Assembly: GCA_023515795.1 (NCBI GenBank)
Contig: JALGPX010000016.1
Span: forward strand, 65,981-108,840
Direction: 5' to 3'
Source of the DNA: Amoeboaphelidium occidentale
Lineage: Eukaryota; Aphelidiomycota; Aphelidea
DNA: 42,860 nucleotides
The notes under the pieces are model-generated. The model saw nothing but the letters and a program-made list of their open reading frames with translations. It was not told where the DNA came from and did not search any database. Below, piece by piece: positions 9,954 through 20,440 of this stretch. The translations under genes were made by a program, and so were the position numbers. Each line of letters starts with the position of its first letter. Within the stretch, counting starts at the first letter, position 1.

Positions 9954-10748
9954 TCACTTTAGTTTGAGCATGAGATGATGTGCATCATAAGTGTGGCCAT
10001 TGATCTCGTAGTATGAGTACTTTGTGGATACATGTTCAAATCCTTGGCGCATGTACATTGCGTATGCAGCCTTATTATTAGGAAGTACATCAAGTTCCAT
10101 CCGTTCTACACCAGCTGTCTTCATTGCCTGTATCAGGTTAACTAGCATAAATGATCCTATTCCCTTGTTTTGCAGCCGCGGAGTTACAGCCAATGTCATG
10201 ATATAACCAATTCTTGGTACATACTTGTCATGATACTGATGATGATGGTCATGAACATTATGCCCATGAGTTATAAGCCTTCTTTTAAGTGGACTATTGC
10301 TGAGAGAAGGTGGAGGCTTCAAAGACAGTTTCTCGGGAGAATCATAAATTGACATGATTCTTGCAGTGGCCACACCAACCAAACCATATGATTCTTTGCT
10401 ATGGTCATGCACCAGTAGAGAATGAACATTACTTGACAGCAGATTCTCATAAAAAGAGTCTGAGTATTTAACTGGGAACATTTTCTTATGAAATAATTTA
10501 ATCTCATCCATATTGCTATCCTTTGATATGTGTGATACTCCGTAATGTTTCAAAACGTTTCTATAATCTATAAGTCTTGCAGAATTAAATGATGCTGGAG
10601 GTTGTGTATTGTGCTGATACTGAATTGAAACAGTTTTCTTGATGAGTGAATAGTCAATCTCCTTATCAGCGTCCAGCGATGACTGATGAAACAGATGGCT
10701 GGGAAATACATATTCAATTTTTGTTCTAAGATTACGATCTCCTTGCAT
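9954..10748 (-). CDS. NAA60: GNAT N-acetyltransferase, NAA60-like
   Basis: Single exon, ATG at 10746-10748, 264 aa. Seen: a GNAT fold with the acetyl-CoA signature RLQNKGIGSFML, a following LDVLPNNKAAYAMYMRQGF strand-helix (the family's motif B), and a C-terminal KYSYYEING strand matching the YYSI(R/N)G region of the protein N-terminal acetyltransferase NAA60. The N-terminal ~90 residues and a His-rich loop (HGHNVHDHHHQYH) between strands are extra compared with the core. Family knowledge: NAA60 acetylates N-termini of membrane proteins facing the cytosol. An NAA50-like or other GNAT role cannot be excluded. The His-rich loop is unusual and may bind metal. The gene is divergent from the next one across 138 bp. 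Confidence 0.75.
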   Translation of the reverse strand: MQGDRNLRTKIEYVFPSHLFHQSSLDADKEIDYSLIKKTVSIQYQHNTQPPASFNSARLIDYRNVLKHYGVSHISKDSNMDEIKLFHKKMFPVKYSDSFYENLLSSNVHSLLVHDHSKESYGLVGVATARIMSIYDSPEKLSLKPPPSLSNSPLKRRLITHGHNVHDHHHQYHDKYVPRIGYIMTLAVTPRLQNKGIGSFMLVNLIQAMKTAGVERMELDVLPNNKAAYAMYMRQGFEHVSTKYSYYEINGHTYDAHHLMLKLK

Positions 10749-10886
10749 TTATGCTTTCTTTCTATGTAATAGTAAAGATATCAATGTCGAAAGGTAAATT
10801 TTTGTTTGAGCTTGGCTTTCAGACAAGAGCGAAGTGTCGTCGCTGCTGCAATTGTTTTCGCTCGCTCACAGAAGTTGACACCCAAA

Positions 10887-11663
10887 ATGCCTTCAGCCAT
10901 CAGACAACCGCCACTATTCCAATTCAAACCATTGGATGACTCTTCTGAAATAAAGATCATGTTTGATCAGCCTCTGTTCAAGAATTCTGACTCAAAGAAG
11001 TGGGAGACTCAGTTGTTACATTTAATTGCATCCCTGGAACAATTACAGACACAGCAAAAACAGAACTTTAAAGAGGAAAGGGAGACAGAAGTCATCCGTT
11101 TAGTTAATGAAGCTGAAACATTGTTCAGTAAGAATTATCAGCGCTTGATCAAGTCAGAACCTGCAGCGTCGCAATCACTGCAAGCTTATCTCGCTCTGAA
11201 GCATGAAACAGTTTCATTCTTTCCATTATCATGCGAAAGACTTGGCCTGGATATTTCATCATTACGCAAAGCGAAGCCAACAATGTCTGATATGTTACAA
11301 AGAATGAACTTGTTAAATCAAGTAATAACTCTGGCTACACAATTAAAAGATGATCTCCTACTGACTAATCACAAGTATATGGCACATCAAATGGCACTGT
11401 TGTATCAGAGTCTGAATGTAATTGGAAAACCTGTTGCGCATTATAAACAGCGCATAGAGAAACGCTTTGATCAATTGAAGGCTATGACTAATGTTCCTTC
11501 ATCGGGTGATACTTCTAAAGGACCTGTCTTGAACAATGAAATGAAATTATGGATTAGCGATTTTTGCTCTGATGTTCTGAGAGATGCTCACGCAATGAAC
11601 CAGTCCATTGCTGGAGAACATGTTACTTCATATGGTGGATTAGTGGCTTCGTACGCAATTTGA
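10887..11663 (+). CDS. unrecognised helical protein
   Basis: The open frame begins farther upstream, but the first ATG with a good context (CAAAATG) is at 10887, giving 258 aa and no intron. The product is almost all alpha-helical in character, with Leu/Gln/Lys heptad-like stretches (for example around residues 30-75 and 140-190), one LSCERLGLDI segment and a glycine/serine linker (about 205). There is no signal peptide, membrane segment or known motif. I do not recognise the family; its composition suits a subunit of a helical-bundle complex, but that is inference. It shares a short intergenic promoter with the divergent acetyltransferase gene. Confidence 0.7.
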   Translation: MPSAIRQPPLFQFKPLDDSSEIKIMFDQPLFKNSDSKKWETQLLHLIASLEQLQTQQKQNFKEERETEVIRLVNEAETLFSKNYQRLIKSEPAASQSLQAYLALKHETVSFFPLSCERLGLDISSLRKAKPTMSDMLQRMNLLNQVITLATQLKDDLLLTNHKYMAHQMALLYQSLNVIGKPVAHYKQRIEKRFDQLKAMTNVPSSGDTSKGPVLNNEMKLWISDFCSDVLRDAHAMNQSIAGEHVTSYGGLVASYAI

Positions 11664-11710
11664 ATAATAAAGGAATTACTTGTCTTAAGAAGCATTTAAC
11701 AGATCAGGAG

Positions 11711-11936
11711 AGCTTGCCCACTTTGATTCTTCACAGCGATCAACAATCAGACTTGAGCACTTGAAACCGAGCAAGAACCCTTTCCTACTACAAAATGTTT
11801 TCCAGAGCAAGAGCAGCAGCAAAGATTTATGCAGCACGTCTCGAAGCGACTCTTTGGAGACCTCTGCTCACTGGTTCCAAGAAGGCTGTGCCACCATTCT
11901 TCAAGAATCGCGCTCAGCCTCATCCTTCGCAATCAG
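11711..11936 (+). repeat. 226-bp direct repeat, copy 1 (promoter plus 5' coding part)
   Basis: Bases 11711-11926 are identical to 14239-14454, followed by ten bases with two mismatches before homology ends. The unit contains 84 bp upstream of an ATG and the first ~45 codons of the gene at 14323. Identity without a single mismatch over 216 bp means a recent event, gene conversion, or an assembly effect. Confidence 0.97.
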
Positions 11937-12214
11937 CCGTGTTAAGTTTTACCGATTACAACCATTCAATCACAATATTTAATCTATTCATAATATTGAT
12001 AAGTTTTATTCTACTGATTACATATGACCTACATTCTTCTATCAGTAATTGTGGTAAAATAGAAGGAGCAGGAGGCTTGAAACCAGATATACTAAAGAAG
12101 CTCAAAATAAAATATAGTAGAAGAATTATCATTAAAAACGTGTCATTCAATAGCAGGAGATTGGAGAGTGAAACAGAGAACATTCCGTGGGAAAACAGCG
12201 TTAATCGTCGGTAG
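11795..12214 (+). pseudogene. truncated, chimeric copy of the 14323 gene
   Basis: The frame starts with the same residues as the protein at 14323 (MFSRARAAAKIYAARL onward, identical to about residue 44) and then diverges completely where the repeat ends. It continues open for about 95 more codons to give 139 aa. The new part contains a hydrophobic stretch (FNLFIILISFILLITY) and a basic tail. It keeps the parent's upstream 84 bp, so it may be transcribed. It could be a dead fragment or a young chimeric gene with an Arg-rich mitochondrial-type leader followed by a membrane segment. No splice signal restores the parental sequence. Confidence 0.6.
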
Positions 12215-12591
12215 CAATACGATAGTAATAAATACTTGTTGTGATCTTACCAACAGGCTGAGAAGCCCAGCCGAGAATGATCTGGGCTAAGGGATTAGTG
12301 CTCGGCTAAGGAATGACGCGTTGGGTTGGAATATAAATGGCGGCCAACATTACAATTAATAAGTAAGGAATCACATCTAATACTTCACTATTTAATCCTT
12401 TTATCTGCTTCAATAGTCCTTACTTCTTACGTCATGTCCTCATTATGAATTCGCCTTGTATAGCCTAACTCCAACAGGATCCGTGAAAGAGAAGGCATAG
12501 AACCCTACAGGAGAGAAACTAAGAAGAGGAAACGTTGAATTTTCTACAATCTGTATTACGAGACCTGTTTGAACTGGAGTCGCTTTATTTT
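12215..12591. other. gene-free interval
   Basis: 377 bp without a supportable gene. It contains a partial palindromic G/C patch (GGCTGAGAAGCCCAGCC at about 12255) and near its end a 35-bp sequence that recurs at 29767. It separates the truncated gene copy from the 3' end of the deaminase gene. Confidence 0.6.
12509..12543 (+). repeat. dispersed short repeat, copy 1
   Basis: Matches 29767-29801 at 32 of 35 positions (core GGAGAGAAAC, then AAGAAGAG and TGAATTTT). Upstream of both copies a weaker shared TTAGTGCTC word occurs (12295 and 29680 regions). It may be the remnant of a degenerate transposable element or a small element end; neither copy has visible coding capacity. Confidence 0.5.
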
Positions 12592-13639
12592 TTAAGGTAA
12601 TATTTTCTTGACGGCAGCAGTGTAAGTCTTAACGGTAGAAACTGTTTCAGGTCGAGCCTCATTAGTTTCAACACCTCCAACAGAACTAACTTTCGTGTCA
12701 GTATGATGTTGATCAACATATTTAGTAAAGGAATTTAACAGCTCATTATCTTTAGAATCGAGCTCGCGGGTATTTTCGGATTCAAGCAAGCCTCCAAATG
12801 TAACTAAAGGAACATTTGTGCCACAAGAAAAAATAGCATGCTCGTTTGCGTCAGCCTTCAAGTAAAAGCAGTATTTTATCCTTCTAAAGGATATCGTTCC
12901 AAAGCACATTCGACAGGGTTGAAGACTGCAAATTAACATATAATCCTTTCCATCTTGTAATCGAATATCTTGACTACGTAGCAACAGCATTTCAGCATGA
13001 TCATTCGGATTAAGTATGCTTTTGGCAGAATAACCTACAACTTGACCAGTCTTTGCTGAAATCAAAATAGCTACGATATTTTTTTGTTCTAACTCCTTTT
13101 CTGTTTTCAGTACTTTACATAGCGCGTTTCCATTAATTTCGAGTAATTTCGTCAACGTGAACGCATGATGATTTGCATAACACTTAATTGCTGGCGGAAC
13201 GGATCTCGTATTCATTAATCTAACATACAGAAAATTCCTCTCCAAACTTGATAGTTTCTTTGCAAACATATAAATACCCAACATTTCCAGGCGGCTGAAT
13301 TCTTTACTGCAATCTTCTAAAAACAATGTCTCGACATTCTTGGCTGCTAAGCTTAATTGGCACTTTTCTCAAACCAAAAACATAATCAGATACCGCATTG
13401 CGAACCAAGGAGTCACAAGATGAAAGCACCTTAAACTCATTGCCAGCAGTTTCCTTCTTGATCTTGTCTAAATATATTGACAGAAGCTTTTTAGCGGCCT
13501 CAAGAATTTGTTTGTCGATAACACTTCCCACGGTCGCATCATTCTCAGCCAAAGTTAAATGATCATTGTCTTTGCCTGAGCTAGCCGGAACTACTACTAA
13601 ACTATCGATGTTAAAATTACTGTGCAAGAATACGGCCAT
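12592..13639 (-). CDS. cytidine-deaminase-fold protein (HAE/PCxxC)
   Basis: Exons 13639-13394 and 13362-12592 join in phase 0 to give 338 aa. The intron is 31 nt (donor GTATCT, branch-like CTGAT, acceptor AAAAG), at the short end for this window. Seen: zinc-binding and catalytic motif HAE within NPNDHAEMLLL, then SLQPCRMCFG, the PCxxC pair, followed by FRRIKYCFY. These are the core residues of the CDA/tRNA-adenosine/dCMP deaminase superfamily, and all are intact. The N-terminal ~180 residues are helical and unfamiliar. Which base or nucleotide is the substrate cannot be told; a Tad-like tRNA editor or a free nucleotide enzyme are both possible. An alternative reading with a frameshift at the A5 run 13319-13323 is less attractive. 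It is divergent from the next gene across 64 bp. Confidence 0.65.
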
Positions 13640-13703
13640 ATTCAATTAAGATTAGGTACAGTCAATTAGTCAATGCAAAAAAGGAACATAAGTTTTGCTC
13701 AAA

Positions 13704-14054
13704 ATGATGTACGCGCATTTTCAACGAGGGCGCGCAACTTTTGGCCTGAAAGATGACAAAGTAGACGTTTTTCTAAAACTTGTTGAGGATTACATTCATA
13801 ACAAGACGCAGAAAGCCCGTGATGAGATTCTAGAGTCATTCGTGGAAGGAACAGACATGAAATTTGCAGAATTCATTATCGACGGCATTGGTGACTTTCC
13901 TGCTTCTAAAGAACCGTTGATTATTGAAAGAACTGATTTTGAAGGCTTTGGCAGAGGTGTTGGCTTGGAAGTGATCTCCATTGAAGCGCTGGAAAATGAC
14001 GCTACACCGCACCTTTCTTGTGTTATAAATGGCGAAAGTGCATCGCCTTTTTGA
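13704..14054 (+). CDS. small unrecognised acidic protein
   Basis: ATG at 13704 (or 13707) gives a 116-aa soluble protein with no signal peptide or membrane segment. It begins with a basic patch (HFQRGRATFG) and then is acidic, with predicted helix (KVDVFLKLVEDYI) and a Gly-rich turn (FEGFGRGVGLEV). I do not recognise it. Its start faces the deaminase gene over 64 bp, so the two probably share regulatory DNA. Between its stop and the repeat at 14239 lie 184 bp with nothing visible. Confidence 0.55.
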   Translation: MMYAHFQRGRATFGLKDDKVDVFLKLVEDYIHNKTQKARDEILESFVEGTDMKFAEFIIDGIGDFPASKEPLIIERTDFEGFGRGVGLEVISIEALENDATPHLSCVINGESASPF

Positions 14055-14238
14055 GCAATAAATTTTAGAAAATGACTTCTCTATTTCATATTTCCTTTAC
14101 GGAGAGATAAATTCATCCTATTTGAAGTAAAATTAACCCTGAAAATCATTTGCATAGCTCTTCATCAGAGGAGGACATTAGAAATATCGTTATTTAACCG
14201 AAAAGGTTCTGAAAACTAACATCTTCGTCGCAACATAC

Positions 14239-14464
14239 AGCTTGCCCACTTTGATTCTTCACAGCGATCAACAATCAGACTTGAGCACTTGAAACCGAGC
14301 AAGAACCCTTTCCTACTACAAAATGTTTTCCAGAGCAAGAGCAGCAGCAAAGATTTATGCAGCACGTCTCGAAGCGACTCTTTGGAGACCTCTGCTCACT
14401 GGTTCCAAGAAGGCTGTGCCACCATTCTTCAAGAATCGCGCTCAGCCTCATCCTGCGCCATCAG
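14239..14464 (+). repeat. 226-bp direct repeat, copy 2 (parental context)
   Basis: Copy of 11711-11936, offset 2528 bp. Here the coding part continues into a long open frame, so this is probably the donor and the copy at 11711 the derived one. Confidence 0.95.
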
Positions 14465-15195
14465 CTGCAACTCAGACTGTATTCAGGAATCCTGTATGGA
14501 CATTCGGACCTCATCTACCAACAACCTTTGAGAATATCGCTGTAGGTGGAAGAATCACAGGGCTCAGAGCATGGCAGCAATTGACAAATATCCCATCGCT
14601 GAAGTTTGAACCGTTTGACTGGAAACTGGATCTGTTCAAAGCGAATGTTCGTAATTCGTACGCTTCAGATTCTTCTGGTTCTGAAGTGTCTTATGCACGT
14701 GAGGATTATGATACCGACTCTTCTGTTGTTTCCATTGCTGATAATGAGTCGCCAGCTTTGACAAGATCATCATCCTTCACTTCACTGAATGCAATTAGTG
14801 CGATCATTGCTGAGTTTGACACGCATTTGTTTCCATACCAGGAATTAAGGAACTTCAAAGGCACTCCTGTAACGGCTCTTAAGAAGTTGGAAGAAGTCAG
14901 ATTCTTTCAGCAGAGGCATATTGACAAGTTGGCAGTGTTTTTGTGTGCATTGGGCGACGCTTATGATGCTTCTTTCATTGGCACGAAACTTTGTATTAAA
15001 TTCAACGCATTTGAGGGAGCTAAAACTGTTATGGATGCAAGACAGTATATTGATGAAATGATTTCTAGTTTGTGTGGTCATGATGTTGCCAGTTACTTGA
15101 TCAATTCATACTTTGTTCGATTTGAGCACGAATATGCTCAAGAAGAAGATTACGACGAGATTTCAGATGTTTTGGTTCAAAGCGAGTTCCAATAA
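14323..15195 (+). CDS. unrecognised protein with Arg/Ala-rich presequence-like N-terminus
   Basis: Single exon, 290 aa from ATG 14323. The first ~35 residues are rich in Arg, Ala and Leu without acidic residues other than one Glu, which is typical of mitochondrial targeting sequences (seen; targeting is inference). A Pro-rich stretch follows, then VWTFGPHLP, a Ser/Asp-rich low-complexity segment (about 110-150), and a helical C-terminal domain (about 155-290) with two Cys-containing segments (FLCALGDAYD, SLCGHDVASYL). No catalytic motif is recognised. The first ~45 codons and the promoter are duplicated at 11711. It may be a mitochondrial matrix protein of unknown role. Confidence 0.65.
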   Translation: MFSRARAAAKIYAARLEATLWRPLLTGSKKAVPPFFKNRAQPHPAPSAATQTVFRNPVWTFGPHLPTTFENIAVGGRITGLRAWQQLTNIPSLKFEPFDWKLDLFKANVRNSYASDSSGSEVSYAREDYDTDSSVVSIADNESPALTRSSSFTSLNAISAIIAEFDTHLFPYQELRNFKGTPVTALKKLEEVRFFQQRHIDKLAVFLCALGDAYDASFIGTKLCIKFNAFEGAKTVMDARQYIDEMISSLCGHDVASYLINSYFVRFEHEYAQEEDYDEISDVLVQSEFQ

Positions 15196-15669
15196 TAACT
15201 GGCCCTTCGTTACAGGATTAGTTAGAATAAAACCAAATCTTACTTAGAAGAGCCTTACATGAATCGCCAATTTCTCGGCTACGCTGGCGGAGACTGTACA
15301 AGGAAATATGCGAGCATAATCACCTGTCTTTATCCTTCATTTGCATTCAAATCCAAGAAAACGAGTCTGATATTTCGTGCAGCGTTGATGTCCCTGTTCC
15401 CAACAGTTAAGCAATCTAAATTACAAACTTTAATCGCCCAAAACTTTGTCTGTTTCAACTCATGTGAACAGAAGGAACATAAATTGCAAGGTTCTGATGG
15501 AGCTAGATATACCCCCTTTAAGAAAGCGCATTCGCACTCCAGCTCGCAGCATGTAGACGCTTGAGCTGGAGCTCTGCGCGATAAAAGAGAATTTCTACTT
15601 GTGACGTTTCATTGGATTTCCAGCTTGGCGATCTTCGCGTCCGCCAGTTTCAGTCTCAAGATTGTCACA
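15196..15669. other. gene-free interval upstream of the myosin gene
   Basis: 474 bp. A 101-codon frame at 15259-15564 is open, but its composition (many Lys, Ser, Cys and Phe without structure) does not look like a protein. A 7-bp inverted repeat (CCAGCTC/GAGCTGG) lies around 15539-15570, just after the end of that frame. The interval probably holds the myosin promoter and leader. Confidence 0.5.
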
Positions 15670-18600
15670 ATGACCTCCACGGATTTGTACTCGCTGGTAC
15701 GCTTTGATTTTACAAAGGGTTAATTTTAGGGTGCTTCTGCATGGCTCCCGAACGCAGAGCAAGGTTAGCTTTTACAGGATTGTACTCATTTTGTCGCAGG
15801 TTATATCGGTGCAAGTATTGTCAAGGCAGAAGTTAAACAAGGAAAGTTTGTTCTGGTCTTAAAAGATTCCTCCTCGAAGGAACATGAAATCGCCGTAGAT
15901 TTGGGGGCTGATGGTGCAGACTCAATGTTGCCGCAGCTACAGAATCCTCCGCTGATGGATTACATTGATGATTTAACGCTTCTCACTTATTTGCATGAGC
16001 CTGGTGTTCTTCATGCGATTAAAAGTCGATACCTTCAACAGACTATTTACACTTATTCTGGTATCGTTCTTATTGCGATAAATCCTTTTGCAAAAGTTGC
16101 CATTTATTCTAATGATGTTGCAAAGGCGTATTCTGGTAAACGAAAGGGCGAATTAGAGCCGCACCTGTTTGCAATTGCAGAGGATGCTTACAGAGATATG
16201 GTCATAATGAATAAGAGTCAGAGTATAATTGTTTCAGGTGAATCTGGTGCTGGCAAGACTGTTAGTGCGAAATACATTATGCGATACTTTGCTTCGGTGA
16301 ATAATTTTGATAAGCACGGGGAAAGCGTGTGGTCTGAGAGACCTTTGAGTGCAACGGCAGGCGGGTCTCATGAAGCAGGCTCTTATGGTTCTGTTGAGGA
16401 TCAAGTCTTGGCGACAAATCCGATTATGGAAGCTTTTGGTAATGCTAAAACCACACGTAACGATAATTCTTCACGTTTCGGAAAGTATTTGGAGTTGCAG
16501 TTTAACAAGGACCACGAGATCATTGGAGCGATTATCAGGACTTATTTGTTGGAACGATCTCGTGTAGTATTTCAACCTGAAACAGAGAGAAATTACCATA
16601 TATTTTATCAGCTGTGCGAAGGAGTACCTCAAGCTGAAAAGAAAGAATTGTTCTTGGACAAAAGTAGTAGTTTTCATTATCTTAATCAAGGAAAAGCTCC
16701 AAAGATCGATGGTGTCGATGATGGTTCTGATTTCAATGAGACTGTTAAATCACTTTCGATGGTAGGGATCAGCGTCACAACACAGTGGAAGATATTCCGA
16801 GTTTTGGCTGGTATATTGCAATTAGGAAACATCAAAGTTCAACATACTCCTGAATTGATTAGAGATGACGACGAAGCTTTAGTAAGAGCATGCCAACTTC
16901 TTAAAATTCCAAAAGACGAGCTAAGAAAATGGTTGACAAAGAAACAAATATCGATGAGACAGGAGAAAATCGTTACCAACTTGAATGCTCAGCAATCTAT
17001 TGTCGTTCGAGATTCTGTTTCTAAGTTTGTTTATAATTGTGTGTTTGACTGGCTGGTACGAAAGATAAATGAATCGCTAAAAGAAAATGATGATTCCAAG
17101 GTTAAGACATTTATTGGGGTTTTAGATATATACGGTTTCGAGCATTTCAAAAAGAATTCATTTGAGCAGTTCTGTATCAACTACGCAAACGAAAAGTTGC
17201 AACAAGAGTTTAATCAACATGTCTTTAAACTGGAACAGGAGGAATATGTCAAAGAGGGGATAAAATGGTCATTCATCGATTTCAACGATAACAAGGATTG
17301 TATTGATTTGATAGAAGGAAAGTTGGGTGTGTTGTCTTTGCTCGACGAAGAAAGCAAACTTCCTGCTGGTGGAGATGATAGTCTGATCAACAAACTGCAT
17401 AAGCAATGCACCGAAAACAAGTATTTTGAGAAGCCAAGATTCAATTCGAACAAAGCTTTCGCTGTAAGACATTATGCAAACACAGTTGTATACGACATTG
17501 ATGGCTTTATTGAAAAGAATCGCGATACCATGCCTGATGAAATTAAGGTTCTTCTGGGAGCGGAGAGTCAAGAAGATTTCATCAAGGATTTAATCACATC
17601 GAGCAATCCTGGAGCTGTTAATCAAGCAAATACCCTTACAAAGAAGTTTAACTCACTCTCAAACACATTCAAATACTCTTTGAGCTTGCTAATGACGACC
17701 ATTAATAGCACAAATGCTCATTATATTCGTTGTATCAAACCCAATGAAGAAAAGAAGCCTTTCTTGTTCAATTCTGGTTATGTTCTTCAGCAATTGCGAG
17801 CTTGTGGTGTTCTCGAAACAATTAGAATTTCTTGTGCAGGTTATCCATCGAGATTCATGTTTACAGAGTTTGCTGAAAGATACAAGATCTTGGTACACTC
17901 ATCTAAGAGAAAGGGCCAAAATGATCCCCGGAAATTGAGTGCTGTGATTCTGGAAGATTTATTTCCAAAAGATGATGAGTCTGCTGTAGGTCAGGATAAG
18001 TACCAATTAGGCTCAACAAAATTATTCTTGCGAGCTGGACAACTTGCATTCATTGAAAACAAGAGAACAAACAAGATTAACGCTGCTGCGGTTATGATAC
18101 AGAAGTATTTTAGAGGATTCTCTCACAGAATCAAATACAATTTGTTTAAAATTATTCTTCTTGAGCTACAAGCTGCGTCTCGTGGTTTCATTGAAAGAAA
18201 GAAATATTTAGAGAGAAGAAAACTACGCAGTGCGATCAAAATTCAAAAGATTTATAGAGGTTATGTGGTTAGAAAGAAGTTCAACGATACCAAGAGCTTC
18301 ATTGTTCTCATGCAATCTGTTGCAAGAGGTTATTTGGTTCGTTCTCATTACTTGCGTGAAAGAAAAGAACAAGCTGCAGTTAAGATGCAATCATTGTGTC
18401 GTGGCTTCTTGGTCAGAAAGACGAACAGAATTTATTTAGCATCTTTGATTAAGGTTCAATCTGTGTTCAGACGACGACAAGCAAGAAAAGTATACAAATC
18501 ATTACGCGCAGAGCAGAAATCCATGCAACATGTGCAAAAGAAAGCATTCGCGCTGGAAAAGAAGGTTATTGAACTCAGTCAAGCAATGTCTAGAAAAGAA

Positions 18601-20398
18601 GACGAAAATGAGCGCTTGAAACTCCAAATGTCTGACCTTGAGGGCAACGTCATCAAGCATTTGAAAGATAAAATTGCCAAGTTGGAGAAGCATACTGAAG
18701 AGATTGTGAAACGAGAAGCGGAGAACATTGCAACCTTCAAGGAAAAGCTATTGAAGTCAGCTGATAAAGTCAAAGAGCTTGAAGCTGAAATCGAAAGCAA
18801 GAACAATGTGCTTGCTGGAAAGGACAAGGAAGCTCAAGAATTCCAACTCAAAATAACTCAGCTAGAAAATCAACTGTCTGGTATGGAATCTTTGAAATCG
18901 AACGAGAGACAAGACGAGTCTTCGAGAGTTGAGGGCTTGTTAACGGAGAACGCAAGTCTGAAAGAAAAAATCAAAGCATTAATGGGAGGTGGTGGAAGCA
19001 AGGCCAGACTTGTTCAATCCCAGTCTTCTCCAAAGCTCGAATTATCTCCAACGGGAAGCTATATTAATCCTAAATACGAACTTCATAGTGTTCCATCAAG
19101 TCAAAGTCTTGCGGCAGAGGAAAGAAAACAACCGACATTGGTCGTCAATGCAACTAGTGATATGAATCCGGCGAAGTCGCCACCAGAAGTCTTAAAGTTA
19201 TTCAAAGACCCTCTTATTGACAAGGAAATTAATGATATTCTGATCGCTCATTTGAATATTCCTCCTACTTTACCTCAAGATGTTAGACCGAAGAAAGACG
19301 TTTTATTTCCTGCACACTTGTTGGGTTTCATTATAATACAATCTCTGAGATACAATTTAATGGACAGATTGAAATTACTCTTTGGAAATGCAATGAATGA
19401 GATAAGGCTTGTAGTCAAATATGATGATAATGTGTGTGTAACCTTCTGGATGAGCAACCTGTATGAGTTGCAATGCATCATGAAAACGATCGTGGAGGAT
19501 AACAAGAATGCAAGCAAGGCTGCTAGCAGCTCGATTGAACAGATTACGAAATCTGCAGACCAAGTCGGATTCTTTATAATTGAAATATTCTACAATTGGT
19601 TAAAGGAATTGAAGAAGAAACTAACTCCGATGATCATTCCAGGTATCATTGAGCATCAAGGCCTTCCCGCATTTATGGATGACTCAAGTACAAGCACTAC
19701 ATCGTTTTTGAGTAGATGGATATCAACAAGCTCTTCGAGTGGCGGTAGCGCCGCCAGTTCGATGGTTGTTTCAACAGACAAGTTGATAAACTGGATGAGT
19801 AAGTTGAACGAGATTATGAATTCATTCTATCTGCATGATTCTATTCGAAGGCAAATAATAACAATTCTTATAAAGCATATCGGGGTCTCATGCTTTAACA
19901 ATTTAATCATGAGAAAGAATTTTTGCACATGGAAGCGAGGAATGCAAATTCAGTACAATGTTACTCGCTTTGAAGAATGGTGTACAAAGAATAATGTTGG
20001 AGAAGCTGCTCTACATCTGGAACCACTAATGCAATGTGCAAAACTTTTACAGCTTAACAAGACTGTTGCAGAAGATGTTGATTTGATGTTTGATGTGTGC
20101 TTCCTTCTGTCTCCGCAACAGATTAAGAAAATGCTTAGTGTTTATTATACCACAGAGTATGAAAATCAAATACCATCAGAAATATTTCACGCGGTTGACT
20201 CGAAGTAAGTTAAATGACTCGATGATCTCATTGTTTAGGTGTGTTGAAGAGGGCAAAGCTGCAAGTTTTCTTCTAGAGAGCGGCGAAGACTCTCCTTTTG
20301 TTGTCCCAAGCCCTTATCACGTGGACAGAATTGAAACATTTGTACCAACCTACCTTGATGCCAAATTGGTCGCGCTAAAGCACATCCTTGATCTTTAG
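15670..20398 (+). CDS. MYO2: class V myosin heavy chain
   Basis: Exons 15670-15696, 15730-15763, 15800-20204 and 20239-20398 give 1541 aa; the introns are 33, 36 and 34 nt. The two tiny first exons restore the family's SH3-like N-terminus (SAWLPNAEQGYIGA). Seen: P-loop GESGAGKT (167-174), switch I NDNSSRFGK, switch II DIYGFE (about 463), six IQ motifs (about 783-930) for light chains, a short coiled coil (about 930-1070), and a C-terminal DIL cargo-binding domain (about 1155-1455). Family knowledge: the motor moves secretory vesicles, vacuoles and mitochondria along actin towards growth sites and binds Rab-type receptors through the DIL domain. All motor motifs are intact. The next gene starts only 42 bp after the stop, on the same strand. 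Confidence 0.97.
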
Positions 20399-20440
20399 GG
20401 CCAAGTCGCGAATGGCCTAAAAATAGATCCATTCTGTCAT

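Noticed and set aside
13304-13645. Frameshift or two separate genes in the deaminase locus (A5 run at 13319-13323)
   Set aside because: A phase-0 31-nt GT-AG intron (13363-13393) joins the frames without any error, so I prefer splicing, though I cannot exclude an indel.
15259-15564. 101-codon plus-strand ORF before the myosin gene
   Set aside because: No domain, odd composition, and it occupies the expected myosin promoter; likely chance.
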